Assembly: GCA_037389465.1 (NCBI GenBank)
Contig: JAZARR010000260.1
Coordinates: forward strand, 2,242,501 to 2,306,500
Source: Baylisascaris procyonis
Taxonomy: Eukaryota; Nematoda; Chromadorea; Rhabditida; Ascarididae
DNA length: 64,000 bases
Reading direction: 5' to 3'
The position numbers were made by a program, and so were the translations under genes. Below are positions 22,088 to 52,274 of the stretch, in pieces. Position 1 is the first letter of the stretch. Each line of letters begins with the position of its first letter. The notes under the pieces are model-generated. The model was not told the DNA's origin and made no database searches. It saw only the letters and a program-made list of their open reading frames with translations.

Positions 22088-22160
22088 AATCACTGATAAG
22101 AGGACTGACTTAAAAAAACACTTGAAATTAAACAAGTAAACCGCATTGGCTATATGCGCC

Positions 22161-22168
22161 TATATACA
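22161..22168 (-). promoter_or_regulatory. hbl-1: Pumilio/PUF-type element (TGTATATA)
   Basis: Matches the PUF consensus UGUANAUA on the sense strand, about 190 bases past the stop. C. elegans hbl-1 is reported to be regulated by PUF-9. The motif is common in AT-rich DNA, so the call is weak. Confidence 0.25.
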
Positions 22169-22360
22169 ACGAACCCTTTGAAAGGGCTTGCCAAAGCTGA
22201 ATGTAGCTGAACCAGTGACACAAGAATAGACGTTAGCCCAAGTGGAACGAGTGAACTCGATCACGTTGAACGTGACAATTGCTTCCAGCATGCGACAGGT
22301 ATGTCGACTGGATGAACCAACAAATAAATAGAGACCTAAGGATCGGTATCCTAGTAGCAA

Positions 22361-39531
<17,171 letters not shown>

Positions 39532-39592
39532 TCCTTGTTGCCTAACTCTGAGATATCGTAAAATATTTATGCGTTCTTCACACTGTTGCCAC

Positions 39593-39689
39593 TAATAGAC
39601 ACGATTTGCGAGTGGCTTATGGCTTCGATGTTAACAGCAGCTGATAGCAAACTACTCGATGTGGCTACACCACTTCCTGATATGTCCAT
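39593..39689 (-). CDS. hbl-1: Probable additional 5' coding exon of hbl-1
   Basis: After acceptor AAATTTAG at 39697-39704, an ATG at 39689 opens a coding-like frame (MDISGSGVATSSSLLSAAVN...). Two small introns would join it in frame to the next exon: 39546-39592 (47 bases, GTGGCA...CAGAG) or 39548-39600 (53 bases, GTCTAT...CTCAG). Either would add about 37 residues. If unspliced it is a 40-codon upstream ORF. The acceptor just before the ATG fits a spliced-leader site. Confidence 0.5.
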
Positions 39690-39704
39690 TCAGCACCTAA
39701 ATTT

Positions 39705-42700
39705 GATAGTTTAAACATTAATTTACTTCATTTACCTGGATTTTAGGTTATTTCCTCGTATCGAATCGAATCGAATGTTTTCACACTTAAATCGATATAC
39801 TGTCCACTATATATAAAATCTCATGTCGTCATCTTTAGGCGCATTCGAGAAATCTTTAATCAAAGGATAGGATGATAACGGTAATGGGAATTTATGACGG
39901 GTAACGGCAGAATTTCCCTAACTAAGATCGAAGGAGAGCCAAATGATGCTGGAAAAAACTTGGAGAATAGGCTTTCTAGTCGAGAAAAAACTATCTTTAA
40001 TCAATATTGAAATAGTAATTGAGAGGCTGTTTACATCGAAAACCTTTAAATTTCGGAAATGAGTCTCTCAAGAGTAATCACATATTTATGGTATTCTTGA
40101 CTACTAGCAAATATCTTTCGTGAGGTGGTATCAGAGGTAAATCCTAAATTCAATAAGCTTCATATTTTTGCACATTATTTCTCATTAAATCTATGATATC
40201 GCACTTATATAATAAAGTTTCACCGATAAATCATATAGGGTTAATGTATTCATCCGGAATTATTCAAATCCAGAACGCTTTTAGCATGAATTATTAGAAA
40301 GTGTTCATTTGCCAAAGGTATTGAGCCGGAAAATGGAAAGAAAATATTGTTGCAACAATGTACATAGTATGTAAAAATTTTTCAAGCGTATACACAAATA
40401 ATTACACTAAAATTACTCCAACGCAATTAACGAATAATAAATAAGATGGAACAGCTCCTTTTAATTTAAAAAAAAAAAAACCAATCCGATGTTCACCGAA
40501 CATTCGTTTTCAGAAAATATGAAAGACGATCGATTATATTAACAGCTTTAGGCACGATCGAAAAATTACGATATAGCTACATTTCAGCAGCGTCATTTCA
40601 AACAAAAATGATTGGACCCGTTGGTAAACAAGCAATACCAATATCAACAGTTCTTTGAACAACTAAGCTCGTACTTCTACGTTATAAAGAAAAAAAAAAC
40701 AACTAGTTCATATGAACTTCATCGTTTATCTCTTACGATGCCTCTCTCGTTGTCTGTCACTAGAGAAAATTCACATGAATAAACACTATTTTCATCGCGT
40801 ATCACATCAACCTATATACCGGAAGAATAGATTCTTCAGGAAGTAGGCAGGCATTGCGCCAAAAACCTCAAAAGCATTCATTGCGTTTCTCCGCCTACGA
40901 ATTCTTCTTCAGAAGCGTATCTCATCATTGCTCTTTCTTCTAAAAAACAAAAAAACACATCAACATAAAACCTTTATATAAGTTTTTTTCTCACCAATTG
41001 TCCGTTTACGACAAATGCTCTCTAAATCATTAGAAAACATTTTTGCACCTCTGAGATGCATTGATAAATAGGAATTAAAATTTTATCAATATTCTATTTA
41101 GTGTATCAATATTCTATGAGCAGAAATGCTTTCATTTTACACACTAAATGCTTCATCGCTTTTTGCTAGTAGTGATTTGTTTTTCTTGGATGTTGGTCGC
41201 AAAAAAAGTGCAACGAACGAAAATAACGATAGAAGTGGTAGTAGCTGCATCTACTTAACGATGCTTCTCGCTGGCACGATGCCATTCGTTTCGAGCCACC
41301 TCCTATGGCGCCATTCAGCTTGTACTATATCATCTAGGCTAGCGGGAATTCCATCACGGAAGCACATACCTACTCATAGTGCTTTCTATTTTTCTCTCCT
41401 CTCAGAGACGAAAGATCAGAAATAACGTATGAAGAAAGGGAACTTTATTTGCCGGAAATTTCTTCGGCAGGATTAAACGACGTGCGATTCGATTCCAAGA
41501 GTTTTTCCATTATGAGGAGTTCGTTGAAAAGCCCTCTGAAGAAGCTGCCTTTAAAAAATTTTTTTCCTTCTTATTGCAAGCAGAAAAGAGAAAAGAAGAA
41601 CGCCATAGCATTGAAGGCTAGTCGTACATTAGCCTAATATATAAGGAAATATAACAATGATAACACTAATAAAAATAACAACAGTTATAATAATAACAAT
41701 AATAACACGATATCAATAATAATAAAAAGAATAATAACGCATTGCTCGAATTTTCAACACTTCTGCGGTATGCATCGATCATTGATGTATTTGCATAATC
41801 TGCTGATGGAAATGCGCGAGAAATTTTGATCAGCAAAGATATGATACTGCTAGACTGAATAGATGTTAACACTAGCGAATGATACGTTTCGGCATTGTCA
41901 ACGAAAGAGGCCGTCGTACTCGATTTTTTTGGGGTCTTATTCATCGACGCTGTAGTTCACGATCGGTATGAGTGAGCTGTTGCCGTCCTACTTAGTTGAG
42001 GGGCCGTTACATGCAGTTGTGAGTTCTTGTTATTGAAGTTATAGATTCATTATGTGTGAAAGAAAGAATGCTAGAATATTGATGGTCGGAGAGGTGTTCA
42101 TGAAAAATTATACTACGATCTGAGAATTTAAACGTGTGCAGTTCGGTACTTTTTTTCGCAGTAAATGACTTTCTTCAAGTGTACTGCCTTACGCTTCTAC
42201 TTCTAGCAATGGAAGATTTTTCTGTGTTTATATTAAGACCCGATCATTCAAGAAAAAAAGCTGAACTCACGATCGTTCCCAACATTGCTCATCCTGTTGC
42301 CATGTCTGTGACAAAAAATGAGTCAGCAAAACAAATACAAGCAATGCCACTCTTTCGATACATTCCAAGTATTGCGTCTATCGTCGTGAGTTACTTATAA
42401 GTACGAAAGGGATTATACTATCCTTATTCTATAGCGTACATCTTCAGCCTTACTTCCGGTTACTTTATTGTTTAGATGTAAATATATTATAGCTGGTTTT
42501 TGTCTTCGCATCACTTTATTTACCAATCGTATTTATAGGCTGCAAAACAGTACCCAAGTGCTTACAACTAGGAATCTGAAATTAATTCAACGAGTACCAT
42601 AGTTGGAAGATTGAGCATTAACCGCTCAAAAATCATATTGAAATCTAGTGTACAAGTAGGCAGATGCTCTGCACAAAAACAGATCAAGCAAAAGCTTTTG

Positions 42701-45700
42701 GTAGCAACGAAATTAAGGTGAAGCATTTGATGGCAGAGATATGCGCGCTTAGCAACAATCTTCGATCGCTTCTATACACTCATTTATGAGAGCGATCACT
42801 TGGCCTTTTTCTGTGTATTGTCATATGCAGTCGAATGTTTGTTGGAAAGAAACTCTGGTAAAGGAATCGTAGGACGTCTGACGGTCAGAGGACTAACATT
42901 TAGTTCTGCAATTGGCAAAATTTTCTCTTTAAGAAGAAAACAAGCAGAAAGATAAAAAATAGATGCGAAAATCAATAAAATATTCTATTCAAAGAGTTGG
43001 AAAATGATCAGGAATTTATGCGTAAATTAAAAAAAAAAATGGCGCATCTAAGCATTCACAAACCATTCCATAGAACAGTGATCAATCATTAAACGCATCA
43101 GTTGAATTTGAGAATACAAGGAAGTAGTGGTATGCATAATAAAATCTAAATAATAGAAAAGTGCATAGACGAGGGTGTGAAATGAAGGATGTTTTTGATT
43201 GCGAATTGCTATACGAATATCTTTCACGCATATTCAAATGAATTTGTCCTTAAGATGGTCTCTGAATTTGCGAAAATAACATCCTTTTGTGAAGAAGTGC
43301 GATCATTTTTGTGGGCGAAATTGATCGATTTTGCACATATTTTTTCAAACAACTGTTGCTAATTTCGAGTGTAGGCGAATGTGTAGAAATCAATTGGATG
43401 CACTGAGTGCTTCCTTCCGATTACAAATATTTGGTGAGAAAATATTTATACCGAAGCAAAACTAACATCACACTTCATTTGAATCTCTAAAAAAGCCACC
43501 TCATCGAATTTTCGATTTTGTCGTTGATGAATATTTTAGCTACTAAAATTTCTGGAATACTGGTTTCGACACAACTCTCGAGGTTATATTCATCATTTCT
43601 AGAATTCGCTGCAAAACATCAGTGATATGAGGGAAAGAGGAAGGGCAAGTGAATACTTGCTTCTTTTTTCAGTTATGATGATTATGGTCTCATGAGTTAT
43701 TACGAGAGGAGAATATTATGAAACCTTAATCCTTCATAAAAGATTACAATCATTTATGCTATGATTGGGATGCATCGCGCATTAGGAGCCACCTGGCTGA
43801 TGTAAACGCGCATTTCTCGTGTTAGGTAGGGTTTTTCAGCGAAGAAGTTTGGAGAAATAAGCTATTCAATGGCGATTGTCATACACGCTTTACAATCATG
43901 CCGCAAAATAAAGAGCACTCCTTACCATATGCGAAATGGAAAAAAAGGGCTGGAGAAGCAGCAAGCCATCTAGGATAAAAATTGCTCTTCAAGGCAATCA
44001 GATGGCCAAATTATCGGGTTGCGTATGGTTCTACTGACACTTATGTGAATAGGCAATGGCATTATTGCGCGCAATTTCGTTTTTTTTTTCTTCTTAAACG
44101 ATATCCCATAGAAAGCGATGAGACATTCGTCGTTTTCACAAGTTGAAGCATGAATTTTCCATTCTTTCATTTGCAGTTGCGTGATTTGTAGTTAGCTGAA
44201 ATCTTGTTGCTACTGCATACGTGAATTAATGAAATTCATAATGCCTGAAATGCACGAAAAAGTGATAAAAAAGTGAGAGAAAACTGACGAAGGTTAAGCA
44301 GCATAATGCAGTTTTGTGATATCAGCTGAAAAACTTAAGAATGAATTTTGAGAAAGCAATGAAATTCTACCAAACCTTGATAGCGAAACGATTCTGATAC
44401 AAAATACAACTAGTAATGAAAAAATTAACGAAAAATTGATTCGATATCGAATCGAAAACGATAGCATTATTTAACATTTATTGACAGAAGTTGTGGAATT
44501 TCCACAGCGTATGTGAATTAATGAAAGTTGATTTCTAACAATTTTATGATGTGCAAAATTTTATGAAACAAAAAATCTGCAAAACTTGAAGAACGATCTG
44601 CAAAACTTTAGCAACAATTTAAAAAAAAAATTGCTCATTTCGAAATTTCATGCAAAGGACTCATAGAACAAATATTTCGAAGATTTAAGTCACAAAAGAA
44701 ACACAAAAAATTCATGTGAATATGATGTTAACTTTCTAAAATAGAAACAAAAATAAAGCATTATCATCTGTAAAACCAAAGACGCAGCGAGTTGAAGCTA
44801 TTTTAACCTTTAATTATGCTTAATTAGCTGGATGTACTTCTGCGTTGTATAGGTACTGCATCTGTGAAATTTTTGACTAGTTTTCAAATTACCTAACATG
44901 ACCAACCATCATTAGCAAGTTGGAAAGTAGACAATGAGGATAGGAGCGATCTGCATTTTCAGTGATCGTTCTCATCCGGTCGTGCAGATATTTATTCATA
45001 CCTATATTTCTACGAAAATATTCTATTGATTTGTTTAGATAAGTCTTATAATTACCTTCTACCTACCGTAACAATTTCATATTCTTTATTTTAAAACCAA
45101 AATTTCGAGCAAATATGGTGTTTTTAGGCGTTCAAAAATTGGACCGATGGATAGAAACTACGATGAGAATGTCATCACATACGGCAACTCTCAGAATGAA
45201 ATATTTGCAACAGAATGAAAGTTTCGTCAAGAAAAAAAAACATCATTGCGATGTTAGACATTAAATTCGAAGCGTCTGCCATTATTTCATCGTTGCTTAA
45301 GAAAGCGTAAGAGCATCCTGAATAAAATATGCTAATGAGTTCACATTTTCCACAACGATGAAAATTTACTTTCAGATAACTATATAACTGATTGAATTAG
45401 TAGCACCTTCGCCATCAGTATGAGACATAAAATTATGAGATATAGATTCATTGCAATGAGCAATAAATTAATAGGTGCAAGAAAAATATGGAAATTCCCC
45501 GCATAACATAGACAGAAAAAAATTGAGGCGGAGCAATTGCTGGAGTTAAGTTTGATGATGAAGAGCTTTCGTTAAAAGAAATTTCAAATCCCTTGATTAA
45601 AGCATTTCCACTGCGCTCCACCTAAGTTTGTGGTCTAATCAAGCACAGCCTCGACAACCCCCGCATGTGCCACTATATGCATTCATCAAACCCCGTTGTG

Positions 45701-46980
45701 GTGAATTTTGTGACTTATGAAGGCGACTCCTCCGTCCGCATTCTGTACAACATATTATGGGAAAGAATTCTGCCCTAGAATGTAATTGGTGATAAACTCA
45801 CATTCCATTCGACTAAACGGTTAAACACATAGTGGATGGGATCTATTCTGCTAGAAATTTCCATGAATGTAAACGCTCTTTCGATGAACTTATACAAGTC
45901 AACAGTGACAGCAACGAATCTGCTCCTTCGCATAAATTTTTTTACATTGCTTAACACTTCTAATAAACGAAAAAAAAAATTGAACAATTCCACGATTTCT
46001 AGCTTGCTGAATATTTTAACCAAATGATGGCTAAATTTTCCACATAAACAATATTTACCGAACATTTTTTTCCTCAATTAAAATTTAAAAAAAAATGCAG
46101 CAAAAGCATCTGCAATAGATTTTACGAAATACATACTATATATTGCTTTGTTTTTAGCAATATTGACAATGCTAAACAATAGAATATCAAACGAATGCAA
46201 ATGGAAGTATTTAGAGTATTGATGAGATTTTCCTCTCATAAACAATAGAAGGATTATTATGAAAATAATTACGCCTTTATGAATATTGCTAATAATTCAA
46301 TTTCTATATGAACGAAGAAAAGAGATATAAATATATTTTAAATAAATGTGATGCATTTCAAATGACAACAAGAATTAATGAAAAATCACATCATTCATAA
46401 ATATCTTTTGATGATGAAAGATATTACATTACTCTCAACAATTCAACTCTTTAAAATGAATACAACAAGCAAGCGCTGCTCTCATAATTGCTCCTAAAAT
46501 GCGACCGAATCACTTCTTTTCAGTTTCAGTTGAGATTGTGAGGATTTGAGATGATTTGCGTTTGCAGTGTACATTGGTGAGTGGAGAGGAGTAGTTTACA
46601 TCAGGTTGAGTTTTAGAAGAGGCCAAGAAGGGATAAGCAATGAAGCATATAAAAAAGGGGGCGAGAGTAGGAGGCTACAGTGTTTAAGTGTAGAGCTCTT
46701 TCGCTTTCGGCTCATGAAAACAGCCAACTTCACGATTTGTGAAAAAATAAATAAAATATACGTGATCCTGTAAAATGCAAATTCGAGCGGCTGACTAATC
46801 AACCTTGAGACCAATCGGGAAAAGAGAGGGTCTTTCTTCTATGGTACTTCATGCTGCACATTTATACAAAAATACATAGATATGATGTCGTACATTTGAC
46901 AAATTTGCAACGGTTCTTAAAGAGGAGTCGCCCAAATAAAGCATCTATGAATGAGAGGGTATGGATAAATTACTACACAT
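39705..46980. other. Upstream region of hbl-1, no supportable gene
   Basis: AT-rich, with only motif-free ORFs. 41126-41425 and 42134-42400 (plus) are the longest in the first part, neither with a recognisable domain. A low-complexity AAT/AAC-rich tract lies at about 41653-41740. It may contain promoter and enhancer DNA of hbl-1, but none can be pinpointed. Confidence 0.45.
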
Positions 46981-46983
46981 TTT

Positions 46984-47523
46984 TCACCAGTTACTGACGA
47001 TTTGCTTCATTAGGAGGCAAAAGCGCATCTGTGCCAGCTGCCTAGCATCGTTGAACACCTGTTGAAAGATATATCGAAGCACATTTCCGTGGTTAGCCAT
47101 CTTTTCCGTAGCGTGAGGCTCAAATGCTTTCAGTGGTGGAAGAGTTATGCAAAGGGACAACGAACCTCGATTACAGTAATCAAGAGTGAAGCTTCCCTTG
47201 ATACGATAAAAAGGCATTTTCAACACCTTAATGCAGCAAAAAGCTAATTTTTGATTAAAATATCGCATAAAACAAGGCGATAACAACGAAGAAAGCAACA
47301 GCTTCCCCTTGAATAGACCGCTTGATTTTGAACCAAGGAAGAGGAGCAGCAGCCGGACGGGCCGTTTGGGTTCAGTAAACTGGTCAAAGCCGTAAACAAC
47401 ATTTGGGTGGACGTTCGCCCGGGACGGGCTGGCTCCAACTCCTCCTTTGAGCGCATTCTCGAGGCAGAGAACAGTGAAAAGTGCGTGTGTCACTACGGCA
47501 ACAATATGTAACAACGAGAGCAT
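46984..47523 (-). other. 179-codon ORF, unassigned
   Basis: Among the longest ORFs between 40 and 64 kb. It starts with a hydrophobic stretch (MLSLLHIVAVVTHALFTVL) and then lacks any family resemblance. Its middle reads open in other frames as well, so it may be chance. Confidence 0.15.
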
Positions 47524-47529
47524 TGGCCA

Positions 47530-48639
47530 GTGAGGGAAAGTAGAGAGAATGAGTGCGAAATAGGAGAGAGAACAAATAGTGCAAACAATGGAAAAATTAT
47601 ATGTCGAAAAAGGCGACTAGGCTGTAGAGGAAATATGAAGGCCACGGTGGTATACCTCTCTAACCGAGCTGAAATAAATCACTATAGAGAAAGGAATAAG
47701 AGATATAAGAGAAAAGGATAAGGCATACGACGATATCGATGAAATAATAGCGATAAAAAGCAACAGAGAAATGGGAGAGTTTTGCGGGAGCAGTTCGTGA
47801 AAGAACGCGCGGCTGCCACGAGCATCAATTTCTCAACGTGAGTGACCAGTGTCTAGCTGTCGGCAATACGATTCACGGCACGCTTATCGTCTGCGACATT
47901 ATATTTCTTATCGTTGAAGTGTACTATGCAGTATTACTGATTCCATTTGATTTCAATTCAGAAGTTTTAGTGACATTTTCGTTTGTTCCAAAGAGCGTTC
48001 AGCGCAAAATAGAGTACTTAATGAAGAGAGTATTCGAGATGAAGAGGAAAAGAGAGAGATAAGCGAAGAAATGCTGAAATGCCGAAAATGAAACATGACA
48101 AAGTGAGAAGATATTGTTGTTGCAGAATGTGAATTGCACTGTTCGTTTCAAAGTATGGGTACTGTACTCTAATAATAATGATTTGACCTCATTTTTGGCA
48201 TATTTATAGGTCAACGATCCAATTTTGTGCATTTTTAGAGTGAATTCATAAATAGTTACAACAGCAATCAACAAGATCAACTGCAAATGCTATGCAACAA
48301 TTCCTTAAAAGATATTGCTGATCCAGAACAATAGAAAAAATGAAATGGATTCACAGCAAACCTCCAATAAACGCTGTTCCTGACAAGGAAATCTACGCTA
48401 TATGCAAATGCAAAGCGAATAGTAGACAGAGAGTGAATTGAAGAGTGTAGAAAGTGAGCATTTGGTACACATGTGGAAATCCATCTGATACATCATAAAC
48501 GAGTAATAAAGCGCCTACGATTATTTTTTTCCCCCTATAAAACAGACCGCATCTGTAAATGAGCAATAATGATGGCGTTTTCGTCCATTTCTCCAATGGT
48601 TCGAAATTTGCTTGGGCAAAATTGATGTTGAATACTAGC

Positions 48640-48640
<1 letters not shown>
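47530..48640. other. No supportable gene
   Basis: Only short ORFs without motifs. Confidence 0.5.

Positions 48641-48642
<2 letters not shown>

Positions 48643-48689
<47 letters not shown>
48643..48689. repeat. (AT)n microsatellite
   Basis: About 47 bases of pure AT dinucleotide repeat. Confidence 0.95.
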
Positions 48690-48692
<3 letters not shown>

Positions 48693-48699
48693 ATCATCA

Positions 48700-51600
48700 G
48701 ATAAAGGGGAAAAGGCATTCAGCTTGTCATGAGGTGTCTTTTAGCTACATGCTTCGGCAGAAATCTACTCATAACTTAAAGTGTGAATAAAAGAATTTTT
48801 GTTTAGATCAGTGAAAATTTGTCGGAATAGAAAATGTTCGTTTAGGAGATGTGAATAGTTTACATGGAGAAAGGCAGATTGCAAATATAGGAATAGAAGA
48901 ACGGTTGAGTCATATTGCATGAATGGAATGACCACACCTTTCATCAAAGATAGAGCAAGAAATCGTCGTTTATTCAATCCAATCAAGAATTAGAGAAAAT
49001 GAGTGCATACAACATCGTCGTCATCGATCTATCTATACTTTCAAATACGCAGAAATGGCCGAAAACGTTACTATATGTGAAAAACAGTGAAATTACTTTT
49101 GCAAGTGTTTTATTTTAAACTTATGGAGTTTAAAATAAATTTTAAGCCGCAGTAGATAGCAGTGACTTCTTATTCCGCCTCAAAAATCTTCATCGCACTC
49201 ATATTTAAGAGTTTGATTAAGTTTAACTCTAATGAAAACGTGATTGTGGCAGTGCTCCTATGAATTACGGCTATGGAAATTTCTAGCTCATTAGAAAAGA
49301 CCGACGAAGATGCACTAAATTTTCCATATTGCCTCAATGTACCATCTTGAAAATTGAGTGGAGATGTTATCGAAACGTGTACCCTGTAGTGATGAAAATG
49401 TACGATATATCGATGGGGAAACGGAGAATAAATGTTCAATCAGCAAAAAAAGAAAGCCGGAAACACGGTGAAGCTTCTAAATAACATCAAAGGTTATCCA
49501 ACATCGATTACCGAAATGTACGTGGAATCAATATTGATGAAGAAAACATTAATTCGAGACAACGGCGGACAAAATTAGTGAAGCCGCTCATCTTTTATCA
49601 GCATATGCTATGATTGGTAACCCCATGTGACAATGAGCTGAAATTTGTGCCAAAAAAAAAAAAAATTAGCGTACTTATTAGATCCGCCAATATGGCAACT
49701 GGTAGATAGATTATGAATCTATAAAATAATGCCTGAACATGCTTAGATAACAAGTCGAGCAAAGAAATCATCTGCATAGGAACTTTTCAACAGGATAAGT
49801 GATGGAAAATCCAGTCGGGCCTCTTGCAAAACTATAGGCTCATGTGAACGTCGAGAACTCGTTCAGAATTCGATAGATCATCGTTGAAGCATGCATACTA
49901 GGCGAATAGGCCAAGTAGCAAAATTTTGTCCACCTAGTATCATCGGATACAGCTACTGTAGCGGTACTACTAGACTCGCAGACATACACAGACATAAACA
50001 CAAACGGACAGACACTACCGAATAGTAGACATTCTTCTACCGTATTTCGAAGATCAATTGCTTCTCAGAAATCAACAAATTGATCGAATAAGACGCTCAT
50101 CTCATATGTCAGCTGAAGATGTAGAATGCATCAGACATGTTTATCGAATTAAGAAATCATTGCAAAATTTTCAAATGAACAGTTTCAAGCTAGTCAACTT
50201 TATATCAACGAATATGAGGATCAACCAGCCGGCTGTAGCTTCATGATGAGGGACAACCGGATGAAAGCAAATATCAAATGATGATCGGTGGAAAAAAAAC
50301 AGAATATGACTGGTGAGAAAAATACTCGACATTGAAGAAGACTGTCTGCTCGTCTGCCAATACAACTACATCCCGCTAAACAGCGGCAGTAAAGCGCGCC
50401 GCCCCTAGCGGTCATTCGAGGTCATTTACGTATATGCAAGAAGTGACCAAATCAACAAAACAAAATTGTTTATGCAAAACGACGAGAGTGCTAGACGCAT
50501 AAAGAGAACTAGGGCTAAAATTATTGTGCGCATTTGTGAAAACAACCGCATAGCCTACACGCACTGTTGCAATGCAACATTTACGAGTGTGGACATCCAA
50601 CAGAGGAACGAAGAGTATAGAAAATAGGAGAGAGAGGCGATAAAAGTGATGGTGAGAGAGTGTCCGAGTGGTCAAAGGCGAAAACAATTTTTAGTGGTTG
50701 CCGTACCACGTACGAACATAAAAAGCGTCGTTCTCTTGGACACACGCACAAACAATCATCAATGAGAGCCTCATGGCCAAAAGGTCATTTGAGGGCATTT
50801 CATAAAAACAACGCCACCAAACAAACAGAACGTTTTGGGAAGGAATCCTATATGTAGCACCTTATCAGCAGGCATGTTGAGGAGGAACATATATTCAAAT
50901 CATGCTTTACTAAGGAATCGTGTCATTAATAGTACCGCTGAGTTCAGCCATAACTCAGAATAGTTGTTACATTCGGTTAAAAAAATTAATGCTAAATATT
51001 GGAAATTCATTCAGTTAGTTGCTGTATGGGGATAAAAACAGTGCTTATTTCAATGAGTTGGGCAAATGAAAATCTCATTCCAAGCTGGGATTGGATATTG
51101 ATCACTGTAATTTACTCGAACATATCTATGAATGTTATTTAAAGATTGGAGGCATTTTGAGGAAATAAAGCTTGAAATACCGGAAAATTAACCGATGACA
51201 GCCTGTCCGATTTAGCCAAGTCAAAACTTGTTTCCAATATGTTGCAATGTCCATTAAGCTAAGGGTTGTGGCAGTGATTCCGAATTTTTCAATAATGAAA
51301 TCACCTCAAAAACGACACCATATTTTGCGATAAAGCGTGTTAATAAATGAAAACTGTTTGGGGAGAGCGGAGATAAACAGGACTATAAGATCATAGGCTA
51401 CAATCTAATAAATCAGGCTATTCAGGTATTCAAATACAACGGAATTTAAATCCGGCATCCAAGAAATAACATACTTAGGGTGCATATTTAAGTATTTTCA
51501 TTACACGCAACATTGAGCAAACAACGAGATTTCGAAAAGTTTGTATAATCGATTTAAGAAGAGAAAAAAAGGATTCAAATTATTATAATAACTTAATTAC

Positions 51601-52179
51601 GTCGGGCATTAGGCACAACATCAGCAGTCAATTGGATTTTTATAGAGAAAAAGTATTCTGTATTTTAATTTATATTTCCGGGAACAATTTGTAGCACACC
51701 AATATGAACCGTAAATTTAATCACATCGGAAAACGAACATAAATATCTCTACAAAACGCAATAAAACCGAATATTACCGTCATATCTCAACTACACATTC
51801 CTCTTAATTCCGGCTTGTTCAATTGCAATAACGTAGTTAATGAAATTAACCTCGAACAAATACTTGTAGACAATATAAACAACAATATCTACGTAAGCAA
51901 TTAACGTAGACCACCCTTCTGTTAGCTATCCTTTAGCAAGACGCTCAATGCACTCAGTATATCTTCCCTTCAAGTCATCTAAAAAAGGGGCGCTAATCTT
52001 AGTTACGTTTATTAAAAAAAAACCCTTAAATAGTTCTAAAAAAGAACATAAGGATATCGTTTGGCAATGAATTCCCATGTCTCATCTACGAAATCCCCTT
52101 TTCTAGTCGCATAAAGACTTGTAGCCTTCCTGAAAAAGAAGTCCCTGTTCTTTTAAGAATCATTCTCGATCGTCCTGGA

Positions 52180-52180
<1 letters not shown>
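48700..52180. other. No supportable gene
   Basis: AT-rich. Nothing recognisable on either strand. Confidence 0.5.

Positions 52181-52181
<1 letters not shown>

Positions 52182-52269
<88 letters not shown>
52182..52269. repeat. (AT)n microsatellite
   Basis: About 88 bases of pure AT repeat. Confidence 0.96.
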
Positions 52270-52272
<3 letters not shown>

Positions 52273-52274
52273 AA

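Larger units (their letters stand above)
19275..22360 (-). promoter_or_regulatory. hbl-1: Probable 3'UTR of the hbl-1-like gene
   Basis: This region follows the stop codon of the hunchback-like gene on the minus strand. AATAAA poly(A) signals occur on that strand at 20681-20690 (two overlapping) and 19275-19280. The stretch holds six let-7-family seed matches, one lin-4/miR-125 8-mer and one Pumilio-type element, listed separately. If the nearer signal is used, only the lin-4 site, three let-7 sites and the Pumilio element are included; with the distal signal all are. An (AT)n tract lies at 19890-19951. Length and end are inferred. Confidence 0.6.
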
